Below, in pieces: positions 28,407-36,064 of a DNA stretch of 63,921 nucleotides (position 1 is its first letter; every line of letters starts with the position of its first letter). The stretch comes from CAYIYO01 sp964367715 (GTDB taxonomy: Bacteria > Chlamydiota > Chlamydiia > Chlamydiales > Criblamydiaceae), in contig CAYIYO010000002.1 in the NCBI GenBank assembly GCA_964367715.1, forward strand, positions 1-63,921, read 5' to 3'. The translations under genes were made by a program, and so were the position numbers. Below the pieces are notes generated by a model, which had not been told where the DNA came from, did not search any database, and saw only the letters and a list, made by a program, of their open reading frames with translations.

Positions 28407-29096
28407 GTGAAAAAATTATTAATGCTTAGTTTGTCATCGATGTTGCTATTAAGCCCCATCGCTTCTATCCACGCAGATGTTGTGGATGATTGTTCTAAAG
28501 AACTTCTACTTTCCTATTTTCCAGAGCCGTTTGTTAGAGAAACGTTAAAAACAAACAACGTTCCTCAAGACAAATGGGAATCTATCGTCACCGAACTGAA
28601 AAACAATGACAAACAAGTCGTCGGCATCGTCGAAGAAAAAGCAGCAAAGCTAAATCCTAATCCATTGAAAAATCCAGGCGACCAAGAACAACGCCAAAAA
28701 GCTGTCGCAATCTTCCGCGAAACATTAATGGAAATTTTTTCTGCCGCCCTTAATAAAAATGGCATCACCGATACAAAACAAATCCAAACAATGCTTGATG
28801 ATGTCCAACACCAAAAAGCAAAAAGATTTAAAGAATGCCTTGAAAAGCATAAAAATAGTGTCGATGCAAACTTAGCACCTGCACCATCAGAAGCAGCAAA
28901 TACTGCACGTTCTGCAACAGATCCGACAGCGATGCCAGAAAACCCTGTTACACCAACACCAACAGCAATGCCTGTCACACCAGCTCTTGATCCTACTCCA
29001 ACACCAACTCCTCCTCCAGTTGTGACTCCAGTCCCAACGACCCCAGAGCCAACAACAACGCCAATAACGACACCGGTATTGCAAACTACTCCATAA
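28407..29096 (+). CDS. Exported protein with Pro/Thr-rich C-terminal tail, 229 residues
   Basis: It starts at GTG after a perfect AAGGAGG. The signal peptide (MKKLLMLSLSSMLLLSPIAS then IHA) precedes a helical domain (about residues 25-150) homologous to the preceding gene, with the shared NPNPL motif and paired Cys residues (DDCSKE, KECLEK). Residues about 165-229 form a low-complexity tail of Pro and Thr (PTPTPTPPPVVTPVPTTPEP), absent in the paralogue. Such tails often act as flexible wall- or surface-spanning linkers; role and location beyond the inner membrane are inferred. A terminator follows. Confidence 0.78.
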   Translation: MKKLLMLSLSSMLLLSPIASIHADVVDDCSKELLLSYFPEPFVRETLKTNNVPQDKWESIVTELKNNDKQVVGIVEEKAAKLNPNPLKNPGDQEQRQKAVAIFRETLMEIFSAALNKNGITDTKQIQTMLDDVQHQKAKRFKECLEKHKNSVDANLAPAPSEAANTARSATDPTAMPENPVTPTPTAMPVTPALDPTPTPTPPPVVTPVPTTPEPTTTPITTPVLQTTP

Positions 29097-29113
29097 AACG
29101 GATTGTGATCTTT

Positions 29114-29152
29114 AAGAGTGAGTACTTAAAATAGTGCTCACTCTTTGTTTTT
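29114..29152 (+). terminator. Rho-independent terminator after the exported-protein pair
   Basis: AAGAGTGAGTAC (29114-29125) pairs with GTGCTCACTCTT (29134-29145) across an 8-base loop with one G-T type mismatch. It is followed by TGTTTTTCT. It lies 18 bp after the stop of the 229-residue gene. Confidence 0.8.
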
Positions 29153-29186
29153 CTACTATTTTGTTTAGAGATGAAGGAAGGGTACA

Positions 29187-29711
29187 ATGAATGAGTGGTT
29201 TCCTAAACTGATAGATAGAATCTTTGCTCTTATTACCGCACTTATCTTTCTTCAAATTCCTTTATTCATTCAACAGTATACGCAACGCCTAGCGGGGCAC
29301 CTAGATGAATTACGCTACCAAGTCTCGCTTATTAGCGAAGTCTCCACACAATCAGGAAAAACCTTACAAGAATTCATTTCTAAATTTGTTCACAGCGCCG
29401 ATTTCGACTTTGCTCGCCAAGGCGATCTAATGCAAGCAATGGTAGAGCGCTTAGATAAACTAAATAATTCTTATCTCGGTCTTCATCACGCGACGCTTCT
29501 TAAAAAACCTTTCATCTTTCTTTACTACAGTGATTGGGAAATTGTAAAATCCACATTCCGCTCGTTTAAAGTGGGTATCCCTCTTTCAATAGAAGGAATT
29601 ATCTACGGTGTTGTTGGGTTGGTAGTGGGGTATTTCGCCTTTACACTCATCACGCGCGCCTTCTATGGCTTGAAACGTGCATTCAGCAGGACTATATCGA
29701 AGAGCAGGTGA
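29187..29711 (+). CDS. DUF2937 family membrane protein
   Basis: The 174-residue protein has a hydrophobic N-terminal segment (RIFALITALIFLQIPLFI) directly followed by QQYTQRLAGHLDELRYQV, then a helical middle. A C-terminal membrane segment (about 130-155, IEGIIYGVVGLVVGYFAF) ends it. The QYxQRLxGHLxE signature and two-membrane-segment layout fit DUF2937, of unknown function. It is preceded by a ribosome-binding site (AAGGAAGG) and lies after the terminator of the preceding gene. Confidence 0.75.
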   Translation: MNEWFPKLIDRIFALITALIFLQIPLFIQQYTQRLAGHLDELRYQVSLISEVSTQSGKTLQEFISKFVHSADFDFARQGDLMQAMVERLDKLNNSYLGLHHATLLKKPFIFLYYSDWEIVKSTFRSFKVGIPLSIEGIIYGVVGLVVGYFAFTLITRAFYGLKRAFSRTISKSR

Positions 29712-29719
29712 AATTTTGA

Positions 29720-30014
29720 ATTTAGACGATGTCAAAGCGCCCGGATTCACCGCTCAAAAACCGATTCTTTTTTACTTGTGTGTACATATTAAATAATATG
29801 AGGCCTAAAAGACCGGTATAAAAAATGACTTGGCTACGTTTCAAAATGCCGGCTCTTTGAGCCTGATGGAAATCGCTATCTACTTCACCAAAAATGTCCG
29901 AACTATAGGGTAAACGGAAGCGTTTGCACTCCAAACGCTGACGCGAACGAATCTTCTCTTTCGGGCTGCGCATGGAGTACAAAGGCTTGGCTTTGCATAG
30001 GAAGGTGCCAAGCC
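29720..30014. repeat. Intergenic region made of dispersed repeat modules; no gene
   Basis: This spacer contains rearranged pieces of both repeat families. GATGTCAAAGCGCCCGGATT with ACTTGTGTGTAC resembles one half of the 62.5-kb palindrome. The segment at 29855-29908 (GGCTCTTTGAGCC hairpin, CTACTTCACCAAAAAT, GTCCGAACTATAG at 29896-29908) matches modules at 62702-62826. The open frame at 29722-29982 on the minus strand is made of these repeats and is rejected as a gene. Confidence 0.65.
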
Positions 30015-30016
30015 TT
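29982..30016 (-). terminator. Hairpin at the 3' end of the coiled-coil gene
   Basis: AAGGCTTGGC (29982-29991) and GCCAAGCCTT (30007-30016) form a perfect 10-bp stem with a 15-base loop. It overlaps the stop codon of the minus-strand 669-residue gene. No long T-run follows in the transcript, so it is a hairpin with only weak terminator character. Confidence 0.5.
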
Positions 30017-32024
30017 ATTTTGCAGTCTCTTGTATAGAAGCAGCTGCCTGCGTAGTCGTTTCCGATACAACATCAAAAGGTGAACGTAAATCAGGATCTA
30101 CATAGGGAGCTAAAGGTCCAACCCCATTAAGGTATCTAGTTTCAGTGATGTAGACGCCCTCTCTGTTCCTGGCGTCAAACGTGCGACCTACTTCTTGTTT
30201 AGCTGAAGAGCACGCCCTTTCATAATTATTTAGCTGTTGTTTAAAGCTTGCTAGAAGACTTTGACAACGTTTTGTCTCCTGTTTAACCAGATCAACTTTG
30301 TATTCAATATCATCCAACGGTACTCCTTGGATGAAAGCAAAGCGCATTTTCATTTCCTCAGGAACATTTTCATGTGTCATTCCTTCTCCAACTCTTAACT
30401 CCAGATTACTGATTAATGTTTTTAAAAGAGGAAGAATAAGTAAACCATTTGCGCAGATAGCACCTAATTGAATTTTTTGTTGCTCGTATGCGGCGTTAAA
30501 CGCTTCCATGAAAAGAGCCTGCCCTCTTGGATCAGTTGGATACTGTGAGTTGCTCCATCTATCTTCATAAGATTTACGGGAGGTTCTCATCATTTGTGCG
30601 GATAAATGAACAGCAGACGAGGCAGATTCAAATACCAACCCAATTAATTTTTCGCGTATTTCAATAACAGGCTCACAAGTAGTCGCTATAGTTGTAATCG
30701 ATTTTGATAGAGCAGATAGGTTTTTTTCTATGTCTATCAAATGTTTTTTGTACCCTGTATTTTCTATTTCTTTAGAATTCTCGTTAAGACGGCCAGTTGC
30801 TTTATTTAACTTTTGCAACATCTGAAGCCAGTGCGTTGTTAAATTACCCAATGTCTTTATTTTTTCGTTGTGCTTTTCTTTTGTTTCTTTGACTTTTTCG
30901 GTAATAAATGTTTGTGACAGTGTTAGCGATTGAGCGATTGCTTCAATATCTTTGTCAGATACCTTGTCCCTTGCTTCTTCTAGAATTTTATCGGTAAGTT
31001 CAGATGCTGTTTTTTCTACTTTTTGCTGAAGTCCTTCGATTTCTCGGATAAGATTCAATAGTTGTTCAGGATATTCGGTTAAAGAGTTTTTATCTACAGT
31101 CGCTTGCGCTTCTATGTCATCTGTAAGCGTACCGGTCTTTGTTTGTAATCCTTTTACTTCCTGTACAAGTGTTTTTGCTTCGTCTGTTAGGGGGGGAGGT
31201 AATCTTGTTATATTGCTAATAATCAGGTCAAAATAAGCAATGTTTTCAGCGAGCGTGCTTTTGCTGCTTTCTTCAATCGCAATCGATTGAAGAAGAGGTT
31301 TGGTTGTTCTACTTACATTTTCAATTATCATCGCAAAATGGTTGGATTCAGCTTCTGATTTTTTTTGCGCCTCTTGCTCTTTTTTGATAGCACTTGTTAA
31401 AATTCTTATCTGCTCTTGGCATTTTGCTAGCTCGGAAGCAAGTGATGCTGCATGTTCCTGTATTTGCAAGGTCACCTCTGTTGCGCTGTTAGACTCTAAT
31501 CCTTCTGTAGAGATTGAGAAGGTCGGCTGGCTTTCAAGAACGCTAATCTTTTCATTCAGCTCCACTATCTTCGCTTCTTGTTCTTTTGCTGTATTTTGGA
31601 ACTCTTGAAGCGTTCTTTGAGTTTCATCTAACGTTCTTTTAAATTCTTCTTCAGAGTCTGTTAGTTGCGTTTCTTTTTCGTGGGCAGCTTTTTCTGCGCG
31701 TTCATATTTTTCTTGTAAACCAGCGTATGCACCAGTGTGACCGAGAAGCCACTCTAAAATTTCTTTTTGGTTTAATTTTGCTATTTCTTTTTGCCTAGAA
31801 ACAGGTAAAGTCTGAAGTGTAGGAGCAACCGCAAGTCTAAATATTTTTACAATCGTTTCTTGGGTTACTTGTTGAGAAGTTTCTGTTGAAGAGGACGTGG
31901 TTGTTCTGGTAGGCGCCACTGTTGCAGAAGTTCCCCACCCTCCCTTCTTCGTGGTTGTCGGCTGCGCGGAAGTTTCTGCTGTAGTTTTTGCGCCTCTGTG
32001 AGTTAACGATGTCGATGATGCCAT
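30015..32024 (-). CDS. Coiled-coil hypothetical protein, 669 residues (effector candidate)
   Basis: The N-terminal 60 residues are Ser/Thr/Ala-rich and low in complexity (MASSTSLTHRGAKTTAETSA). Residues about 100-460 are Glu/Lys/Gln-rich with heptad-like Leu/Ile spacing (coiled coil), and about 460-640 are a mixed helical domain. There is no signal peptide or membrane segment. The start follows GGAGGCGG. Disordered Ser/Thr-rich N-termini followed by coiled coils are common in chlamydial type III substrates, but this is inference. The gene is AT-richer than the neighbouring exbD-exbB. No named family is recognised. Confidence 0.72.
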   Translation of the reverse strand: MASSTSLTHRGAKTTAETSAQPTTTKKGGWGTSATVAPTRTTTSSSTETSQQVTQETIVKIFRLAVAPTLQTLPVSRQKEIAKLNQKEILEWLLGHTGAYAGLQEKYERAEKAAHEKETQLTDSEEEFKRTLDETQRTLQEFQNTAKEQEAKIVELNEKISVLESQPTFSISTEGLESNSATEVTLQIQEHAASLASELAKCQEQIRILTSAIKKEQEAQKKSEAESNHFAMIIENVSRTTKPLLQSIAIEESSKSTLAENIAYFDLIISNITRLPPPLTDEAKTLVQEVKGLQTKTGTLTDDIEAQATVDKNSLTEYPEQLLNLIREIEGLQQKVEKTASELTDKILEEARDKVSDKDIEAIAQSLTLSQTFITEKVKETKEKHNEKIKTLGNLTTHWLQMLQKLNKATGRLNENSKEIENTGYKKHLIDIEKNLSALSKSITTIATTCEPVIEIREKLIGLVFESASSAVHLSAQMMRTSRKSYEDRWSNSQYPTDPRGQALFMEAFNAAYEQQKIQLGAICANGLLILPLLKTLISNLELRVGEGMTHENVPEEMKMRFAFIQGVPLDDIEYKVDLVKQETKRCQSLLASFKQQLNNYERACSSAKQEVGRTFDARNREGVYITETRYLNGVGPLAPYVDPDLRSPFDVVSETTTQAAASIQETAK

Positions 32025-32128
32025 TTTACCGCCTCCATGATGTTGTGGGAAAGTTTATATGATTTTGTGTATACCTGCTGCCTCATGAAAACTTATATAA
32101 AATTTTAAATTTGTGCAATAGGTGTTTT

Positions 32129-32605
32129 TTAACGCGAGGTGTCGACGCCTTCGGGCTCATAGAGCGGACGCACCTCAAAGCCGGCGTCGCGGATTGCGAA
32201 AATGGCTTTTAGAATAGGCTCCCACTTTGCGTCACGATCGATCTTTAGCATCACCTGCGTTTTGAGACGGTCTTCAGGAAGAAGGCCTTTTCGATATTGA
32301 AGAAGGAGTTCGTTACTAATCTCCTCTGCTGTTGCCATGGTATAGTCGCGCATTTCTGTGACCCAGCGATATTTTCCATTGGCGTTGATACTGATATTAA
32401 TGAATTTAAAGTCACTACTCGCGTCGGCAATGACGCTGTGCGTTTCCGGCTTTACTTCAACGAGGTCGATGTCGGTATCTTTTGTTGTGACGCGCGAGAT
32501 GGCGAGGCATGCAAAAAACATCAACATCAAGAAAAGAAAGTCAATCATCGGTGCAAGGTTAAGAGTAGTCTTTCCTTTCATCTCTTCAGCAGGAACAAAA
32601 CTCAT
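32129..32605 (-). CDS. exbD: ExbD/TolR biopolymer transport protein
   Basis: ExbD/TolR proteins couple the proton gradient, with ExbB/TolQ, to outer-membrane energisation or constriction. The protein has a single N-terminal membrane helix with the essential Asp (NLAPMIDFLFLMLMFFACLA, Asp at about residue 22) and a periplasmic domain ending in a RDAGF/EVRPL segment. I chose the ATG at 32605 (MSFVPAEEM) over a TTG four codons upstream that lies within the exbB stop. It is the last gene of the TMEM14-exbB-exbD run. Confidence 0.9.
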   Translation of the reverse strand: MSFVPAEEMKGKTTLNLAPMIDFLFLMLMFFACLAISRVTTKDTDIDLVEVKPETHSVIADASSDFKFINISINANGKYRWVTEMRDYTMATAEEISNELLLQYRKGLLPEDRLKTQVMLKIDRDAKWEPILKAIFAIRDAGFEVRPLYEPEGVDTSR

Positions 32606-32613
32606 GTTAACTC

Positions 32614-33318
32614 TCAATTATGCGGTTGATCTGAGTCGATTAAAGTGACGAGTGCTAAAGATTCGTTTTCGATCGAATTCAATAGGTTCACAATGCGGTA
32701 TTTCAGTGTGGTATGAAGAATCATTGCAATGATCGCAACGATAAGTCCCATCACTGTCGTTCCAATTGCGACTCCGAGTCCATCGAAAATCGAAGCAATG
32801 CTTTCTGCGCTTCTATTGTTATCATAAAATGCAAAGAAGAGTCCCAAAACCGTTCCTAATAATCCTAGCATTGGCGCGATGACAGCAATTTCGTTTAATA
32901 GAGAAAGGCGTTGCCAAAGCATATTTCCTGCACGACGCCCTTCGGCTTGCATTGTGTCCATCACGACTTGCGGACCATGCCGGCGTGCAGCAATGCCACT
33001 ATAAATAATTTCTGAAATTCCATTATGCTCGCGTCGACACACTTCTAATGCAGCTTCAAAATGCCCTTCTCGTAGCTGATGGCGGACCTGATCCATAAAT
33101 TCCGAAGGCATAATTGTTCTTACATTTAGAGTAAAAATACTGAATAGCCAGATCGTACAAGCGGCGACAGAAAGGAGGAGAAGGAGGGAATAAATGACTG
33201 GGCAGGCCCAAAAGACTTCCATTAAATTCAATGTGGAGGGAGCTGTTTCGGCAGGCAGTGCAAAAAGGGAGTGTTGCGAGAGAGTAAAAACAAGAATGAG
33301 CCAGGAGCAGTGTTTCAT
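32614..33318 (-). CDS. exbB: ExbB/TolQ proton channel protein
   Basis: The ATG at 33318 (MKHCSWLILVF) is chosen because AAAGGAA precedes it and it overlaps the upstream stop by 4 bp; this leaves about 234 residues. A signal-peptide-like N-terminus ending FALPAETA comes before the canonical three-helix ExbB/TolQ domain. Motifs are AVIAPMLGLLGTVLGLFFAF and the segment starting GVAIGTTVMGLIVAIIAMI. It forms the pentameric channel with exbD. The extra cleavable-looking signal at the N-terminus is unusual compared with E. coli ExbB/TolQ. Confidence 0.9.
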   Translation of the reverse strand: MKHCSWLILVFTLSQHSLFALPAETAPSTLNLMEVFWACPVIYSLLLLLSVAACTIWLFSIFTLNVRTIMPSEFMDQVRHQLREGHFEAALEVCRREHNGISEIIYSGIAARRHGPQVVMDTMQAEGRRAGNMLWQRLSLLNEIAVIAPMLGLLGTVLGLFFAFYDNNRSAESIASIFDGLGVAIGTTVMGLIVAIIAMILHTTLKYRIVNLLNSIENESLALVTLIDSDQPHN

Positions 33319-33656
33319 GGTATTTCCTTTAAAAGTTTTTTTAATCCAAAACGTAAAGAAAGAAGAGCGCTGATCGTTAGAAGACTCAAAATTGTCATCA
33401 AGCCGGCAGGCATGAATTTTTCTGTCAGGAAGAAGCGGTATCCAAAAAAAGCGCATAAAAGTGCCGTTAATCCAAGCGCAAGACGATATGCCCAGCCTTT
33501 ATTGTGGCCCATCATTTTTCCACAAAAAGCAAGTGATAGACCAAATAGCGTTCCCATCGCTAGCGAAGGAAAGCTTCCTGCAGTAGCGAAGCCAATCGCG
33601 CCACCAATAAAAACAAAAGCAGCGTAAATATAAATAATTATAGAATTAGAGATCAT
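33315..33656 (-). CDS. TMEM14 family small membrane protein
   Basis: The product is about 113 residues with four hydrophobic segments: GGAIGFATAGSFPSLAMGTL, LSLAFCGKMMG, LALGLTALLCAFFGYRF and the segment around FMPAGLMTILSLLTI. The GFxxAGSxPSLxxGxLFG and KFMPAGLM motifs fit TMEM14/UPF0136, a family shared by eukaryotes and some bacteria including chlamydiae. I prefer the ATG at 33656; an upstream ATG at 33668 lacks a ribosome-binding site. Its stop overlaps the exbB start. Function is unknown in bacteria. Confidence 0.8.
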   Translation of the reverse strand: MISNSIIIYIYAAFVFIGGAIGFATAGSFPSLAMGTLFGLSLAFCGKMMGHNKGWAYRLALGLTALLCAFFGYRFFLTEKFMPAGLMTILSLLTISALLSLRFGLKKLLKEIP

Positions 33657-33658
33657 TT

Positions 33659-34393
33659 TTATTTCCATGGTTTTTCGTCAAAAAAGGTGCGCATTGCTTT
33701 CCACGATCTTTCGGATGCTTCCTTGTTAAAAGCCATTCCTGTTGAAGAATCTTTTAACTTAGGATTTGTGAAGGCGTGTACCGCATGCCCATAAGTATTC
33801 ATTTGCCAATCGACGCCCGCATCTGTTAACTCTTGGCGAATATTTTTAATGTCTTCTTCGGAAACAAGCGGATCCTTATCTCCGTGTAACATCAACAATG
33901 ATCCTGGCATTTTCTCTGCATTCGGAACCACCGGTGCTTCCATCTCTCCTAGCTTATGCCCAAGGAGGCCGTGAAAACTGACTGCGCGCACAGGAACGCC
34001 ACTACGCAACAATTCGATGACAGTCAACCCACCAAAGCAAAATCCGATAGCACCGATACGTTTTGTATCCACACCTTCTTGTTCTTTAAGAGTGTTGTAT
34101 GCTGCTAGCACACGGTCGCGAAGAAGTTGGCGATCTAAAAACAAGGGTTTCATCAAAGTGGATGCTTCTTCGTCCGTGTCGACGCTGATCCCATTTCCGT
34201 AGATGTCAGCCACTAACACAGTGAAGCCTAATTTCCCCAGCTCTTCTCCTTTATCTTTAGCGAAATCATCGAGGCCGCGAAAAGCGGGAATGACAAGAAT
34301 TCCAGGACGCGCCTCTTGAACAATTTCATTAAAAAAGAAAAATCCCTGACAAGTTGTCTCTCCGCATTGATAGCGTATCATTTTCTTTTCCAT
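33659..34393 (-). CDS. Dienelactone hydrolase family alpha/beta hydrolase
   Basis: From the ATG at 34393 (MEKKMIRYQCG) the protein has about 244 residues. That start has AAAGGAAG upstream; the longer frame from 34468 does not. It has the DLH nucleophile motif GFCFGG (Cys119), the acid in HGDKDPLV (Asp174) and His206 in YGHAVHAF, a complete Cys-Asp-His triad. The fold and length match DLH. The physiological substrate is unknown; most members are promiscuous carboxylesterases. Confidence 0.88.
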   Translation of the reverse strand: MEKKMIRYQCGETTCQGFFFFNEIVQEARPGILVIPAFRGLDDFAKDKGEELGKLGFTVLVADIYGNGISVDTDEEASTLMKPLFLDRQLLRDRVLAAYNTLKEQEGVDTKRIGAIGFCFGGLTVIELLRSGVPVRAVSFHGLLGHKLGEMEAPVVPNAEKMPGSLLMLHGDKDPLVSEEDIKNIRQELTDAGVDWQMNTYGHAVHAFTNPKLKDSSTGMAFNKEASERSWKAMRTFFDEKPWK

Positions 34394-34535
34394 CGTCGCT
34401 TCCTTTGGGTTGTCGAGCGTGATTGAAGATAAGACGCACTTATGCATGAAAGTTAATTTTGAAAACAAGTGGTAAATGGTCTGAGAGGAAAATATACCAA
34501 ATCTTAGAAAAAATTAATCAACCTCATCTAATCGA

Positions 34536-35978
34536 TTACGTAAGGACTTGTTTTTCTCCTGAAAAATAGTGCGTATTCAGTCTAGTTGAGTTTTCTTGGC
34601 GATTAAGAAAATTAAACAACATGTTTTTATTAAAAATATTTTTTTCCTTCCAGTCTTTGATGGTTTTAATTCCGATTAATTCTAAGTTGGTCTTTGCTCG
34701 AGTGAAGACTTGTTGTGGAGTTAAGTTGGAAAAATCAATGTCAGTTATTAGGCCCAGCAAGCCAGCATCTCTATAGTCTGCTGGACTTAAAATTGACCAT
34801 ACAGCAAAAATTTCTATCGCTTCATCCTCATCTTCTAGGTTATTTGTTTCGAATATTGTCCGAAAAATAATTCCCCACACACATCCAGCAGGTCGTCCTT
34901 CGTAGTATTCTTTTGATGTAAGGCGTATGTGTAAGTCCCCATAGGCTTTTATCAAACTTTTTGTGAAAAGATGAAGCGTCTCTTTATTCTCGATTAATCC
35001 CGTGAATAATAGTGGAATTTGCTTTATTTGCTGTGTCCGTATTCCCACTTTGCTGATAAGATCATGAATATGGTTAATCGCACCTTCTTCAAGATTTTTA
35101 CCACAAGAATCCTCTCTTAATTGTTCGCAAATCGAGTCGATTTGTGTTGTTAAATGATTGCAGGAATCTGTGAATTCTTTTCTGCGTTGTGTTATTTTTT
35201 CTTCTAGCCAAATTTTATTTAAGGAAGCAGATTCAGTAAAAATTCGATTTAATGAATTCAGTGCTGTCGTATCTAAAGCGAGGAGCACTTCTCCAAAAAT
35301 ATTAAACGGAAGAGAGTTGATAAGAAAATATAATTTTTTTTCATGCTCTGAATCGTTAATAAGGTTGGTTAAAATAGAAAAAACTTGAAATGTGCTAATT
35401 TTGAGAGCAACTGTTTTAAAAATATCTTCCCTTGTGATCTCTTTAAATGCTTTCAAAAGGGACTCTTGCCACTCTTTCCCACTTCCTGGAAAATGCATCC
35501 AGACTGACTCCGCGACAGCCTCGCATTCCTCCCTTTCTTTTTTTGTTAATTCCAATTGTTCAAAAGCATGTTGCATTAAACGTTCATGGGGATCCAAAGA
35601 GGAGAGGCAATTAGACATTCTATTCATTAATGTCTTTAATCGAGAAATTTCATGTCCTATCGTATCGTTTTTTATATCTGCGCCATCGATTTTCTCTTCT
35701 AGCAGTTCAATCTTTCTTTCGTTTAGAGGGCGCAGGGTTCTCGCTAATCGATTTAATTGACCGGGAGCTTGCCTCGCCTCTTCTAAAAAATAATCTAAAT
35801 CGTTGGCCCATCTGCGAATTCTTAGTTTTAGCGCTTTAATAAATGGTTTTTTTTGAGAAGAGGCATTTTCGTCTTCTTCCCCAATAAGAGAAAATAGAGG
35901 GGTGCTTTCTTCCAGGCTTAAGAGTGATTGAAAGTAATCATGATAATTGACTTGAGTTGTGGTTGTGCATCTAATCAT
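34536..35978 (-). CDS. Hypothetical protein, 480 residues (effector candidate)
   Basis: The start at 35978 (MIRCTTTTQVNYHDYFQSLL) is chosen because GAGG lies just upstream; a TTG four codons earlier is the alternative. The protein is largely helical, with charged helices at about residues 60-140 and no signal peptide or membrane segment. It is AT-rich and has no recognisable motif. It is an isolated minus-strand gene with an AT-rich leader, like the giant and HECT genes. A type III substrate is possible but not shown. Confidence 0.7.
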   Translation of the reverse strand: MIRCTTTTQVNYHDYFQSLLSLEESTPLFSLIGEEDENASSQKKPFIKALKLRIRRWANDLDYFLEEARQAPGQLNRLARTLRPLNERKIELLEEKIDGADIKNDTIGHEISRLKTLMNRMSNCLSSLDPHERLMQHAFEQLELTKKEREECEAVAESVWMHFPGSGKEWQESLLKAFKEITREDIFKTVALKISTFQVFSILTNLINDSEHEKKLYFLINSLPFNIFGEVLLALDTTALNSLNRIFTESASLNKIWLEEKITQRRKEFTDSCNHLTTQIDSICEQLREDSCGKNLEEGAINHIHDLISKVGIRTQQIKQIPLLFTGLIENKETLHLFTKSLIKAYGDLHIRLTSKEYYEGRPAGCVWGIIFRTIFETNNLEDEDEAIEIFAVWSILSPADYRDAGLLGLITDIDFSNLTPQQVFTRAKTNLELIGIKTIKDWKEKNIFNKNMLFNFLNRQENSTRLNTHYFSGEKQVLT

Positions 35979-36064
35979 ATAACCTCGCAATATTTTTTTT
36001 TAATTTCTTAAAAAAAACAGGTTTCATATTTATATACAAGGATTAAGGGAGGGAAGCGCACCCA

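Noticed and set aside
29722..29982. 86-residue open frame on the minus strand
   Set aside because: It is composed of dispersed repeat modules found in other spacers and has no ribosome-binding site or family resemblance.
34536..35978. Homology between the 480-residue protein and the N-terminus of the HECT protein
   Set aside because: Only a short PxQLNRxA-like string is shared; too little to claim relation.
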